Shown here in pieces: positions 48,407 through 57,715 of a stretch of DNA of 64,000 nucleotides. Source of the stretch: Halosaccharopolyspora lacisalsi. Lineage in GTDB: Bacteria; Actinomycetota; Actinomycetes; Mycobacteriales; Pseudonocardiaceae. Within the stretch, counting starts at the first letter, position 1; the number at the start of each line of letters is the position of its first letter. The stretch spans positions 434,001 to 498,000 of the forward strand of contig NZ_JACGWZ010000002.1 in the NCBI RefSeq assembly GCF_014137975.1, in the 5' to 3' direction. The notes beneath the pieces are model-generated. The model worked only from the letters and a program-made list of their open reading frames with translations. It did not search any database and was not told where the DNA came from. Made by a program: the position numbers and the translations under genes.

Positions 48407-49180
48407 ATGGTCGTCTGGACATCCGCGTGGCTGCACGGAGCCGCGGCCTCCGACGACGTCGTCGATGCCCTGCAAACGTGGGCCGAGGACCACGAGGTGC
48501 GTGCGGCCTCCGACGAGCTCGCGACTCGTCTGGAGCTGCCCGGTCCGCAGGGCCGCCCGGCCGGCGCGGGGTTGCTGCTGGCCGCGCTGCGCAAGGCCGG
48601 TGCCGCTCGTGGGGATCTCGTGCTGCCGGTGGCCGGTGATGTTCGCGGGCTCGACGGGGCGAGTCCGTTTTCCCAGTTCGCGCTGCGCTGCGGTGAGGCG
48701 GGGGTCTTCGCCGACGCCGGGCTGGGGGTAGTGCCGGAGCACGTCGCCGAAGGCGTGCTGCGCTGGAGCGTGTTCGAACTCGGTGTGTTGCCTCCCGCCG
48801 AGTACGTGCCGATCGGCGAGGCGGAGCACGGGATGGCCTCGGCGATGCGGGAGGCGGCCAGTACCCTCAACGACCTCGACATCGCCCGGCACCGTCCCGG
48901 GGTGCGCGGCGAGATCGCCGAGGCGGTGTCGGCTCGTCCCCAGCCGGACTGGCCCGACGACGCTCCCCAGCGCCCGCTGCGGGTCCTGCAGCGGGCCGCG
49001 GAGGTCGAGGCCATCCTGCGGGTGGCCTCCGACGACGCTCCCGGTGGTGCTTTGTCGTCCTCGGCCACGCGTGCCCGGACCGATGCCCTGCGTCCCCTGT
49101 TCGACGCGGTCCGCTCCGCCCGCTGCGCGGCCGTGGCCGAGATGGTGCGTGTGCTGGCCGACCGCACCGAGCAGTACTGA
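48407..49180 (+). CDS. conserved actinobacterial hypothetical protein
   Basis: A 257-residue protein with no named domain. It opens with MVVWTSAWLHGAAASDDVVDAL, and the body is a series of Ala/Glu/Arg helices, with the segment LELPGPQGRPAGAGLLLAALRKAG near the N-terminus. Good codon bias supports coding. The longer frame from 48206 has a weak start and poor coding signal. The ATG at 48407 has no ribosome site. I cannot assign a function; it follows the carboxylase by 220 bases on the same strand. Confidence 0.6.
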   Translation: MVVWTSAWLHGAAASDDVVDALQTWAEDHEVRAASDELATRLELPGPQGRPAGAGLLLAALRKAGAARGDLVLPVAGDVRGLDGASPFSQFALRCGEAGVFADAGLGVVPEHVAEGVLRWSVFELGVLPPAEYVPIGEAEHGMASAMREAASTLNDLDIARHRPGVRGEIAEAVSARPQPDWPDDAPQRPLRVLQRAAEVEAILRVASDDAPGGALSSSATRARTDALRPLFDAVRSARCAAVAEMVRVLADRTEQY

Positions 49181-49495
49181 CGACGCGGACGGTCGTTCAC
49201 CCGGTCCCGCAAACTTGACGGAATTCCGGTTCGTTTCGACACCTCATCGCAACAAAAGTCTCCACGGGCGACGGTTCCGTTCGGTCGCGGCCCGCGCGCG
49301 TAATCCCGGGAACGACGATGGTCCGATCGGTCCATCGTCGCCGATATCGATTATCGATCCCCGTCTTAATTCTGGTGATCCCCCGGTTCCCCACCGACGG
49401 AAATCCCCCCTCGTCGAGGAAAGCACCGGGCCGGATCGTTGTTCAAACCAATGATCCGTCGACGCGGCGAATCTCGTTCGTGCTCGACGGAATGA

Positions 49496-50098
49496 CGAGA
49501 CTCGGTTTCGGTGCCCCCGCGTCCGCGCACCCCTGGAGTCCCCCCGAGCGACGAGATCGTCATCGACGTCGCGACCGTCAACGGTGCGGGCTGTCCCCAG
49601 GGGGACGGCCGCCGTCGCCGTGGCGCCGGACAACACGGCCTTCACGGCGACCTACAGCGACTACCTGGCTCAGGTGGGGCCCAACTCCACCGCCACCGAC
49701 TTCCGCAAGAACTGCCAGATCAACCTGCTGGTCCACGTTCCGCACGGATTCACCTACGCGACTGCCAAGGCCGATTATCGCGATTTCGCCCACCTGGAGT
49801 CCGGCGCCAGGACCGAACAGCGAGCGAACTACTACTTCCAGGGAAATTCGCCGACGGCGACCACGAAAAGGGAGTTCAACGGCCCCCCGACGAGAACTGG
49901 CAGACAACGCACGAGGTCGAGACCGGCCAGTTGGTGTACGCCCCCTGCGGGGAGCAACGCTACTTCAACATCAACACCGAGTTGCGCGTGTATTCCGACG
50001 ATTCGACTCCGACGGCGACCAGCTTCGTCACCATGGACTCGACGGACGGAAGTATCGACACCACCCATCACCTCGCCCGGAAGAAGTGTGGTGCGTAG
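49496..50098 (+). pseudogene. secreted DUF4360-family protein gene, frameshifted at least twice
   Basis: A signal-peptide-like stretch ending APASAHP leads into DEIVIDVATVNGAGCPQG, the N-terminus of the DUF4360 family of secreted proteins. At about 49600 the frame shifts; GTAAVAVAPDNTAFTATYS to TTKREFNGPP continues one base away. At about 49892 it shifts back, and ENWQTTHEVETGQLVYAPCGEQ runs to the stop at 50098. The two shifts compensate (+1 then -1), and each sits in a run of C or G. A further break separates the signal peptide. Restored, it would be about 200 residues. Because the shifts are at homopolymers, sequence error is a real possibility. Confidence 0.75.
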
Positions 50099-50251
50099 TC
50101 CACGGCTTCCGCGCTAGCGGGAAGAGCCCGGGTTCGGGGTCCGGGTGAACGCGGCCCCGGCCCCGGGGGCGACCGGTGGTGCCGTGAAACTCACCCACTG
50201 GTCACCGGCACCGCGTGTGTCCGAAGTCCTCGCCGTGGGTACCACCCGGGC

Positions 50252-50410
50252 ATGGATATCGTCCGGGTCATCTGTGCCATCATATTTCCCCCGCTCGGGG
50301 TCGCGTTGCAGGTTGGATTCCGCGGGGCGTTCTGGCTCAACATCCTGCTCACGATCCTCGGGTTCATCCCCGGTATCGTCCACGCCCTCTACGTCATCCT
50401 CCGCCGCTAG
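50252..50410 (+). CDS. Pmp3/YqaE (UPF0057) small membrane protein
   Basis: A 52-residue protein with two tight membrane helices. It reads VRVICAIIFPPLGVALQVG, then FWLNILLTILGFIPGIVHALY, an unmistakable Pmp3/YqaE fold with the IFPPLGV turn and C-terminal basic RR. Members are induced by salt or low temperature and affect membrane potential. The ATG at 50252 gives the usual length; no good ribosome site was seen. The gene is short and easily missed. Confidence 0.85.
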   Translation: MDIVRVICAIIFPPLGVALQVGFRGAFWLNILLTILGFIPGIVHALYVILRR

Positions 50411-50484
50411 AGTTCGGGGGCTGCACCGACACCGCCCCGGTCCGGCACGAGGAACGCCGGATCCGGGCCGCGGTGGAGCCGACC

Positions 50485-51156
50485 TCACGCGGTGGCCGCG
50501 ATCGCGGTGGGGAGGTCACCGATCGTGGGCAGCACGTGAGTGTGCGGGGCGTTGCCGAGCTCCTCGGCCCCGTGCGCCCCGGTGAGCACGCCGGCCACCA
50601 TGCCCGCACCGGCTCGGGTGCCGGCCAGCAGGTCGTTGACCGTGTCCCCCGCGACCGCCACGCCGCCCATCGATCTCGTGGACAGCCGCAGAGCCGCCGT
50701 CAGGACCAGGTCCGGATGCGGTCGCCCCCGGGACACGTCCGAGGGGCACAGCACGAGATCGACGAGATCGCTCCACCCGAGCGCCTCGACGAGCCGGTCG
50801 CGCGTGGCCGCGTCGAAACCGGTCACCAGCGCCACCCCGATGTCGAGCTCTCGCAGGTACCGGAGGGCATCGGCGGCGTGGGGCAGCGCCGTCACCGTGC
50901 CCGCCGACACGTGCTCGGCCAGCACTTCCTCGAACGCGGCGTGCGCGCGGGAAGCAAGCGCGTGATCGCCGTCGAGGACGGCGGCGAACATGTCCGGCTT
51001 GGAAGCACCCCGCAGCGCCCGGAATCGTCGGTCGAGGTCGTCGGGCAGCGGTGCCTCGACCCGCTCCAGCGCCGCTCGGAACGACTTCTCCACCACACCG
51101 TTGTCAGCAACAGTGGTTCCCGCCATGTCAAGCACCGCCACGTCCACGGCGGCCAC
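50485..51156 (-). CDS. HAD hydrolase, phosphonatase-like
   Basis: A 223-residue HAD-superfamily enzyme with motif I VAVLDMAGTTVADNG. The nucleophile Asp is present, but the usual D-x-D is D-M-A. This is the phosphonatase-like variant (Asp-x-Ala-Gly-Thr), with cap helices, motif II VALVTG and motif IV VAGDTVNDLLAG. Its close relatives are annotated phosphonatase-like hydrolases. The start at 51156 (GTG) gives the expected N-terminus VAAVDVAVLDM. It lies 38 bases after the ferrochelatase stop, on the same strand. The substrate is unknown. Confidence 0.8.
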   Translation of the reverse strand: MAAVDVAVLDMAGTTVADNGVVEKSFRAALERVEAPLPDDLDRRFRALRGASKPDMFAAVLDGDHALASRAHAAFEEVLAEHVSAGTVTALPHAADALRYLRELDIGVALVTGFDAATRDRLVEALGWSDLVDLVLCPSDVSRGRPHPDLVLTAALRLSTRSMGGVAVAGDTVNDLLAGTRAGAGMVAGVLTGAHGAEELGNAPHTHVLPTIGDLPTAIAATA

Positions 51157-51193
51157 ACTATCCCGGAACTCCCCGGAAGGGGGGCCTAATCGC

Positions 51194-52216
51194 TCAACAA
51201 CATCCCGGGGCGCAGGGAGCACCGTTGGTGGTGCAGCCCGCCGACGGCAGGGTGGAGAGCTTGCGGGCGGGTTGGGATTCGAGGTGCTCGTCGACGAGGT
51301 CGGCGATCATCCGCGTGAATCGGGGATCCGTACCGGCTGTGGCGGCCCGGGCGAAGCCCAGCCCCAGTTCGGCGGCCTTCTCCTCGGCCTCGTTGTCGAG
51401 GTCCCAGACGACTTCGAGGTGATCGGAGACGAAACCGATCGGGCTGACCACGACCGCGCCGACGTCCTTGGCGTGCAGCTCGCCGAGGTGGTCGCAGATG
51501 TCGGGTTCCAGCCACGGCACGCTCGGCGGCCCGGAACGGGACTGCCAGACCACGTCGTAGGTACCCACGTCGGCGTCGTGGGCAACCAGCCGGGCCGCTT
51601 CGGCGACCTGGCGGGAGTACCAGTGCGGCTGCCCGTCGGCGCCGGGCTGCTCGTCGGCGCTCAGCGGCACCGAGTGCGCGGTGAACACCAGCCGCGCCTG
51701 ATCCCGCACCGCCGGGTCCAGACGAGCGTAGGCCCGGCCGACGGCATCGGCGTTGGCCTGCACGAACAGGGGGTGGTCGTAGAACTGTCGCAGCTTGACC
51801 AGCTCCGGAGCACGGTCTCCGACGGCTTCACGTGCCCGGGCGATGTCCTCGTGGTACTGCTTGCAGCCCGAATAACCGCCCCAGGCCGACGTGGCGAACA
51901 CCAGCGCCCGCCCGATCCCGTCGTCGGCCATCCGGGCGACGGTGTCCTCGACGAGGGGATGCCAGTTGCGGTTGCCGAAGTAGATCGGCAGGTGCCGCCC
52001 GCGAGTGCTCAGCTCGGTCTCCAGAGCCGCCATGATCTCCCGGTTCAGCCGGTTGATCGGTGAGACGCCACCGAAGTGGTGGTAGTGCTCGGCCACGGCG
52101 TCCAGCCGCTGCTCGGGAACGCCCCGGCCCCGGGTCACGTTCTCCAGGAAAGGGCGGACTTCCTCAGGGCCTTCGGGACCGCCGAAGGACAGGAACAGCA
52201 GCGCGTCGAAACTCAC
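51194..52216 (-). CDS. cpfC: coproporphyrin III ferrochelatase
   Basis: A 340-residue enzyme that inserts iron into coproporphyrin III in the coproporphyrin-dependent heme route. N-terminal [16 protein letters not shown] and the catalytic FTAHSVP motif with its histidine are present. Cys118 (GYSGCK) and four C-terminal cysteines (328, 335, 339, 340, in [13 protein letters not shown]) fit the 2Fe-2S cluster of actinobacterial enzymes. It lies 73 bases downstream of the InhA-like gene and belongs to the fabG-inhA-cpfC operon, the same gene order as in mycobacteria. The ATG at 52216 matches family length. Confidence 0.92.
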   Translation of the reverse strand: MSFDALLFLSFGGPEGPEEVRPFLENVTRGRGVPEQRLDAVAEHYHHFGGVSPINRLNREIMAALETELSTRGRHLPIYFGNRNWHPLVEDTVARMADDGIGRALVFATSAWGGYSGCKQYHEDIARAREAVGDRAPELVKLRQFYDHPLFVQANADAVGRAYARLDPAVRDQARLVFTAHSVPLSADEQPGADGQPHWYSRQVAEAARLVAHDADVGTYDVVWQSRSGPPSVPWLEPDICDHLGELHAKDVGAVVVSPIGFVSDHLEVVWDLDNEAEEKAAELGLGFARAATAGTDPRFTRMIADLVDEHLESQPARKLSTLPSAGCTTNGAPCAPGCC

Positions 52217-52289
52217 CCGACCATGATGACCTCGCGGGATCGGGACCGCTCACCCGGGGGCGCGGGCGAGTGAACGGTCCCACGCAGGC

Positions 52290-53057
52290 TCACGCTCCCA
52301 GCGCGTGGAACCCCCCGTCGGCCATGACCATCGACCCGGTGGTCTTGGGCAACCAGTCCGACAGCAGCGCGCACACCGACTGCCCGACCGGTGTCGGGTC
52401 CTCGACGTCCCAGCCCAGCGGGGCACGCTCGCCCCAGGTGTCCTCCAGGCCCTTGAAGCCGGGGATGGACTTGGCGGCCATCGTGCGCACGGGACCGGCC
52501 GAGACCAGGTTGACCCGGATGCCCCGGGGGCCGAGCTCACGAGCCAGGTACCGCGAGGTCGACTCCAGCGCGGCCTTGGCCACCCCCATCCAGTCGTAGG
52601 CGGGCCAGGCCACGCGGGCGTCGAAGTCCATGCCCACGACCGAACCGCCCTGCCCCATCAGCGGCAGGCACGCCTTGGTCAGCGACTTCAGCGAGTACGC
52701 CGAGATCTCCAGGGCGCTGGAGACGTCCTCCCACGGGGCCTCCAGGAAATCCGCGCCCAGGCAGGAAGCGGGCGCGAAACCGATCGAGTGCACCACTCCG
52801 TCGAGGCCGTCGACGTACTCGCCGACCTTGCCGGACAGGCCATCGAGGTGCTCGGAGTTGGTGACGTCGAGTTCGACCACCGGGGCCTGCTTCGGCAGGC
52901 GTTCGGCGATGCGTTCGATCAGCCGCATCCGGCCGAACCCGGTCAGGACGACCTCGGCGCCCTGTTCCTGGGCGACCTTGGCCGTGTGGAAGGCGATCGA
53001 GGAATCGGTGATCACACCGGTGACCAGGATTCGTTTACCGTCGAGCAGTCCAGGCAC
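52290..53057 (-). CDS. inhA: NADH-dependent enoyl-ACP reductase (InhA type)
   Basis: A 255-residue FAS-II reductase that reduces trans-2-enoyl-ACP. It opens [22 protein letters not shown], very close to mycobacterial InhA, with the NAD-binding GVITDSS, the VHSIGFAP turn, catalytic Tyr154 and Lys161 (YDWMGVAK), and the end [11 protein letters not shown] chose the GTG at 53057 over the ATG at 53063 because GGAGG sits 6 bases before the GTG but abuts the ATG. The operon order fabG-inhA-cpfC places fatty-acid elongation and heme synthesis in one transcript. It is the target of isoniazid-type and triclosan-type inhibitors in relatives. Confidence 0.9.
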   Translation of the reverse strand: MPGLLDGKRILVTGVITDSSIAFHTAKVAQEQGAEVVLTGFGRMRLIERIAERLPKQAPVVELDVTNSEHLDGLSGKVGEYVDGLDGVVHSIGFAPASCLGADFLEAPWEDVSSALEISAYSLKSLTKACLPLMGQGGSVVGMDFDARVAWPAYDWMGVAKAALESTSRYLARELGPRGIRVNLVSAGPVRTMAAKSIPGFKGLEDTWGERAPLGWDVEDPTPVGQSVCALLSDWLPKTTGSMVMADGGFHALGA

Positions 53058-53138
53058 GTGCATCCTCCGGACGAGTTCGCGAAACAGTTGGGCAACAGCA
53101 ACGACGACAGGGCGACAACGCGCGTTCGGCCACAGTGG

Positions 53139-53843
53139 TCAGTGACCCATGCCGACACCACCGTCGACGGGGATCACCGCACCGGTGACGTAACCGGCCG
53201 ATTCCGAGGCCAGCCAGGTCACGGCACCGGCGACCTCGTCGGGTTCGGCGAAACGAGCCAGCGGCACCTGATCGAGGATCTCCTTCTTCCGCTGCTCGCT
53301 GAGCGCCTCGGTCATGTCGGTGGTCACGAACCCGGGGGCGACCACGTTCGCGGTGATGCTGCGCGAGCCCAGTTCCCGAGCCACCGACCGGGCGAAACCG
53401 ACCAGCCCCGCCTTGCTCGCCGCGTAGTTGGCCTGCCCGGCGCCACCGGACAACCCCACCACCGAGGACACGAAGATCATGCGGCCCCTGCGGTTGCGCA
53501 GCATGCTGCTCGCGGCGCGCTTGGCCACCCGGTAGGACCCCGCCAGGTTGGCGTCGACGACCCCGTCGAACTGGTCGTCGTCCATGCGCAACAACAGGCC
53601 GTCGTCGGTGATGCCGGCGTTGGCCACCAGCACCTCGATCCTGCCGTGGGCGGCCTCGGCCTCGTCGAAGGCCGCCGAGACCTGCTCGGTGTCGGTGACG
53701 TCGCAATGCACCCCCAGCAGCCCCTCCGGAGCACCGGACCCGCGGTGGGTCACCGCCACCTTGTCCCCGGCCGCCTCGAACGCCCGGGCGATAGCCAGCC
53801 CGATCCCCCGATTTCCGCCGGTCACCAACACCGACCGTGCCAC
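53139..53843 (-). CDS. fabG: 3-oxoacyl-ACP reductase
   Basis: A 234-residue short-chain dehydrogenase of the FabG type: GGNRGIG cofactor loop, NAGI, and the catalytic Ser127, Tyr140 and Lys144 (YAASK). It reduces 3-ketoacyl-ACP using NADPH in the FAS-II cycle. The GTG at 53843 has GGGAGG about 10 bases upstream. It starts the operon fabG-inhA-cpfC; the two fatty-acid genes are 81 bases apart. A promoter is expected between 53844 and 54046, divergent from the FAD/Fe-S gene. Confidence 0.9.
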   Translation of the reverse strand: MARSVLVTGGNRGIGLAIARAFEAAGDKVAVTHRGSGAPEGLLGVHCDVTDTEQVSAAFDEAEAAHGRIEVLVANAGITDDGLLLRMDDDQFDGVVDANLAGSYRVAKRAASSMLRNRRGRMIFVSSVVGLSGGAGQANYAASKAGLVGFARSVARELGSRSITANVVAPGFVTTDMTEALSEQRKKEILDQVPLARFAEPDEVAGAVTWLASESAGYVTGAVIPVDGGVGMGH

Positions 53844-54046
53844 TGTCGATCTACCTCCCGCCAACGCCTGGTGGTCACCACTGTCATGGTCGTGACAGCC
53901 GAAAGAGTATCGGCCGCGCGATGTTCGAGCCGCATCGGATGCGATCCCTCCCCCGGCCGTGTCGTGGATCACCAGCGGTCATCATGGACGCCGAAGCAGT
54001 CACGTCCCGACACTGATGCCCATCCCGTCGGCAGGAGCGCGTTGCG

Positions 54047-56929
54047 ATGACCACCTCACCCCCCACGACCCTCCCGGACTTCGCCACCGAACTGCGCGCC
54101 ACGATCGACGGGCAGGCCCGCTTCGACGCCGGTTTCCGGGCGTTGTACGCCACCGACGCGTCGAACTACCGCCACGTGCCGGTCGGAGTCGTGTTCCCGC
54201 ACCACGCCGACGACGTGGTGGCCACGATGGGCATCGCCCGCGCCCACGGCCTGTCGGTGACCAACCGGGGCGCCGGCACCAGCATCGCGGGCAACGCCTG
54301 CGGGCAGGGCCTGGTGCTGGACTTCTCCCGCCACATGAACCGCATCCTCGACATCGACGCCGACCGGCGCCTGGCCCGGGTGCAGCCGGGAGTGGTGTTG
54401 GACGAGCTGCGCGCGGCCGCCGCGCCCCACGGGTTGACCTTCGGCCCCGACCCGTCCACGCACAGCCGGTGCACCCTCGGCGGCATGATCGGCAACAACT
54501 CCTGCGGCACCCACTCGGTGGCCTGGGGAAAGACCGTCGACAACGTACGGAGCCTGGAGGTGCTGCTCGACGACGGCACCCGGCTGGAAGTCGGCCCCAC
54601 CCCGCCCGAGGAGATGGAGGCCCTGTGCGCCCGCGGCGACCGCGTCGGACGGCTCTACCGGTCGCTGCGGGAGCTGATCGGCGAGGCCGGTGACGACATC
54701 CGAGCGGGCTTCCCCGACCTCACCCGCCGGGTCTCCGGCTACAACCTCGACCAGCTGCTGCCCGAGAACGAGTTCCACCTCGCCCGCGCGCTGGTCGGTA
54801 CCGAGGGCAGCTGCGCGACGGTGCTCAGCGCCACCGTGGAGCTGGTGCCCTCCCCGCCGAAGCGGGCGATGGTGGTGCTGGGCTTCGCCGACACCTACGC
54901 CGCCGCCGACGAGGTCACCCGGCTGCGGGACCTGGAGGCGCTGGCCATCGAGGGACTCAGCGCCGAGCTGGTCGAGGTGGTGTCCCACCGCAATCCGGAG
55001 TCACCGGCGCTGCCGCTGCTGCCCGGGGGGCGCAGCTGGCTGCTGGTGGAAACCGGCGGGAACACCACCGAGGAGGCCGAGTCCGGTGCCCGGCGGATCG
55101 TCGAGGCGCTCGGCGACCGCGTCGAGACGGTCACCCACACCGATCCCGCGCGGATGGCGGCGCTGTGGAAGATCCGGGAGGAGGGATCCGGCTACTCCAC
55201 GCGGATGATCGACGGCTCGGAACGCTGGTCCGGCTGGGAGGACGCGGCGGTGCCGCCGGAGAACCTGGGGGCCTACCTGCGGGAGTTCGACTCCCTGCTG
55301 GAGCGCTTCGGGCGCAGGGGCATCACCTACGGCCACTACGGCGACGGCTGCATCCACGTGCGCATCGACTTCGACCTGCTCTCCGAGTCCGGAGTGGCGA
55401 ACTACCGGGCTTTCCTGGAGACCGCGGCCGATCTCGTCGTCGCCCACGGCGGCTCGGTCTCCGGTGAGCACGGCGACGGCCAGGCCCGCTCGGAGCTGTT
55501 GAAGCGCATGTACTCGTCCGAGGTGATCGCCGCGTTCGAGCGGTTCAAGGACGCCTTCGACCCCGCCGACCGGCACAACCCGGGGCAGATCGTGCGTCCC
55601 CGGCCGGTGGACGCCGATCTGCGGGTGCTGGTGTCTCCCCCCGAGATCCCCAGCCGCACGACGTTGGCGCTGCACGACGACGGTGGGGACCTGGCATCGG
55701 CGACGCGGCGCTGCGTGGGCATCGGCAAGTGCCTGAACCCCTCGGGCGGGGTGATGTGTCCGAGCTACCGGGCCACCAAGGACGAGAAGCACTCCACCCG
55801 GGGCCGGGCGCACCTGCTGTTCGAGATGCTGGGGGGCGAGACCATCACCGACGGGTGGCGCTCCACCGAGGTCCGGGACGCACTGGACCTGTGCCTGTCC
55901 TGCAAGGGCTGCAAGACCGACTGCCCGACCGGCGTGGACATGGCCACCTACAAGGCCGAGTTCCTGCACCACCACTACCGCCACCGGATGCGTCCGCTGT
56001 CGCACTACTCGATGGGGTTCCTGCCGCTGTGGCTGACGGCGGGCCAGTACGCGCCCGGCCTGGCCAACCGGGTGCTAGGCGGTCGGCTGGCGCCGCTACT
56101 CAAACGCATGGGCGGCATCGCCCCGCAGCGCGATCTGCCCGCCCTGGCCGAGACCAGCCTGCGCGCGTGGTGGAAACGGCGCCGCTCCGGCTCGCGCGGC
56201 GGTCGCCCCGTCGTGCTGTTCCCGGACACCTTCACCAACCACTTCGAACCCGGCATCGGCCGCGACGCCGTGGCCGCGCTGGAGGCCCTGGACCAGTCGG
56301 TGCGGATGCCCGCGGCGCCGGTGTGCTGCGGACTGACCTGGGCCTCCACCGGGCAGCTCGACATCGCGCGGACCATGGTGCGCCGCACGGCGCGGCTGCT
56401 GCGCCCGCAGGTCCGGTCGGGGATGCCGGTGCTGGGGCTGGAACCGAGCTGCACCGCGTTCCTGCGCAACGACGCGCTCGAACTGGCCCCGCACGATCCC
56501 GACGTCGCGGCGCTGGCCGAGGCCACGAAGACCTTCGCCGAGTGGGTCGAACCGACGCGTCAGCAGTGGCAGCGCACCGAGGAAAACTTCGACGCCGAAG
56601 CGCTGGTGCAGGTGCACTGCCACCAGTACTCGGAGCTGGGCTTCGAGCCCGACCGGCGAGCCCTGGAGGCCACGGGCGTGGCTCCCCGGGTGCTGGACTC
56701 GGGCTGCTGCGGGTTGGCGGGCAACTTCGGGTTCGAACGCGGCCACTACGACGTCTCGATGGCCTGCGCCGAGGACACCCTGCTGCCGGCCGTGCGCGCG
56801 GCCGAGCCCGGCACCGACGTCGTCGCCGACGGTTTCAGCTGCCGCACCCAGCTGCGCCACGCCACCGAGGCCGAGCCCCTGCACCTGGCCACCCTCGTGG
56901 CCCGTTCCCTCGGGGTCGCCGAGTCGTAG
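54047..56929 (+). CDS. FAD-linked dehydrogenase fused to an Fe-S/CCG domain (D-lactate or glycolate dehydrogenase type)
   Basis: A 960-residue fusion. Residues about 1-530 are an FAD-binding type 4/vanillyl-alcohol-oxidase fold (TNRGAGTSIAGNACG FAD loop, the VRSLEVLL dehydrogenase stretch, and GEHGDGQARSELL at the C-terminal FAD_oxidase domain). About residue 556-630 carries two Fe-S clusters: CVGIGKC-x8-C (556, 562, 571) and C616, C619, C622, C626 followed by P. Residues about 700-960 are two CCG domains (PVCCGL and DSGCCGLAGN). It looks like a GlcD-GlpC fusion that oxidises a 2-hydroxy acid such as D-lactate or glycolate and passes electrons to quinone. The substrate is inferred. A GGAG lies ahead of the ATG. 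Confidence 0.85.
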   Translation: MTTSPPTTLPDFATELRATIDGQARFDAGFRALYATDASNYRHVPVGVVFPHHADDVVATMGIARAHGLSVTNRGAGTSIAGNACGQGLVLDFSRHMNRILDIDADRRLARVQPGVVLDELRAAAAPHGLTFGPDPSTHSRCTLGGMIGNNSCGTHSVAWGKTVDNVRSLEVLLDDGTRLEVGPTPPEEMEALCARGDRVGRLYRSLRELIGEAGDDIRAGFPDLTRRVSGYNLDQLLPENEFHLARALVGTEGSCATVLSATVELVPSPPKRAMVVLGFADTYAAADEVTRLRDLEALAIEGLSAELVEVVSHRNPESPALPLLPGGRSWLLVETGGNTTEEAESGARRIVEALGDRVETVTHTDPARMAALWKIREEGSGYSTRMIDGSERWSGWEDAAVPPENLGAYLREFDSLLERFGRRGITYGHYGDGCIHVRIDFDLLSESGVANYRAFLETAADLVVAHGGSVSGEHGDGQARSELLKRMYSSEVIAAFERFKDAFDPADRHNPGQIVRPRPVDADLRVLVSPPEIPSRTTLALHDDGGDLASATRRCVGIGKCLNPSGGVMCPSYRATKDEKHSTRGRAHLLFEMLGGETITDGWRSTEVRDALDLCLSCKGCKTDCPTGVDMATYKAEFLHHHYRHRMRPLSHYSMGFLPLWLTAGQYAPGLANRVLGGRLAPLLKRMGGIAPQRDLPALAETSLRAWWKRRRSGSRGGRPVVLFPDTFTNHFEPGIGRDAVAALEALDQSVRMPAAPVCCGLTWASTGQLDIARTMVRRTARLLRPQVRSGMPVLGLEPSCTAFLRNDALELAPHDPDVAALAEATKTFAEWVEPTRQQWQRTEENFDAEALVQVHCHQYSELGFEPDRRALEATGVAPRVLDSGCCGLAGNFGFERGHYDVSMACAEDTLLPAVRAAEPGTDVVADGFSCRTQLRHATEAEPLHLATLVARSLGVAES

Positions 56930-56936
56930 CGCCCGG

Positions 56937-57353
56937 TCACGGCCGGGGTGATTCCTGCCCGTCCACCAAGGCCCCGTCCCGCATGGTCGTCACGGCATCG
57001 ACGCCGTCGAGGTGCTCGGTGTCGTGGGTGACCATCACGGTGGCGACGTCGTAGTGCCGGGTGACCTCGACGATCAGGTCGATGATCCGGGCACCGCGAT
57101 CGTGGTCGAGCGCGGCGGTGGGTTCGTCGACCAGCAACACCGTGGGCTCACCGGTCAGGGCGCGGGCGATGTTGACGCGTTGACGTTCACCGCCGGAGAG
57201 CCGATGGGCCCGGCGACGCCGCTTGTCGGCCAGACCAACCGTGGCCAGCAGGTCCTCGGCGCCGCGTCGGCGCGCCACCGAGCGCCGCCGCATGTGGTCG
57301 GTGACCAGCAACTGTTCGGTGGCTGTCAGGGACGCGACGAGGTTGGGCTGCAT
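56937..57353 (-). pseudogene. ABC transporter ATP-binding protein, 5'-truncated
   Basis: The frame carries the second half of a LolD/MacB-type ATPase: a Q-loop (QPNLVASLTATE), the signature LSGGERQRVNIARAL, Walker B VLLVDEPTAALD and H-loop VTHD. The first 90 or so residues, with Walker A, are absent because homology stops abruptly at position 57350. No P-loop means no ATP hydrolysis. The frame ends DGQESPRP close to the downstream dehydrogenase stop. See the LuxR remnant at 57352, which starts where this gene stops. Confidence 0.8.
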
Positions 57354-57465
57354 CTACGACAAACTCGACGTCGACAACCGCACGGCGGCGATCGCCGCGG
57401 CCCTCGACAGGGGGATCCTGCGCCCCCTGAAGCCGCCCCGAACGTCCCGAAGTGACCCGGGCTGA
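57352..57465 (+). pseudogene. 3' end of a LuxR-family response regulator, 5'-truncated
   Basis: From 57352 the rightward frame reads IYDKLDVDNRTAAIAAALDRGI, the end of a LuxR-type HTH in which the recognition helix leads into DRTAA-style repeats. It then continues to the stop at 57463-57465. The receiver domain and most of the HTH are missing. The truncation point is the same as that of the oppositely transcribed ABC ATPase. Confidence 0.65.
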
Positions 57466-57715
57466 TTACCCCGAACCAAGACCACGCACAACCGGGGAGG
57501 GGCAGGGGAACTCGGTGTCCTCCTGGCCTTCGTGGTCCGGACCTCGGCCCCTCCCCGATCACCGGCCTGCTGGACACCAGCGGTCGGGTGGTCGATTTCA
57601 CCGACCCGGCGCGGTCACTGGGCGCACTCCCCACCGGATCGGTTTGACCTCAAGTGCGGTCGAAGTCGGAGGATCACCGGCGTCCGAGGGAAACTCGTGT
57701 GTCGGGAGTACGTCG

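Noticed and set aside
57565-57647. Rightward segment reading LLDTSGRVVDFTDPARSLGAL
   Set aside because: Good codon bias but no family match and no start; probably leftover coding sequence.
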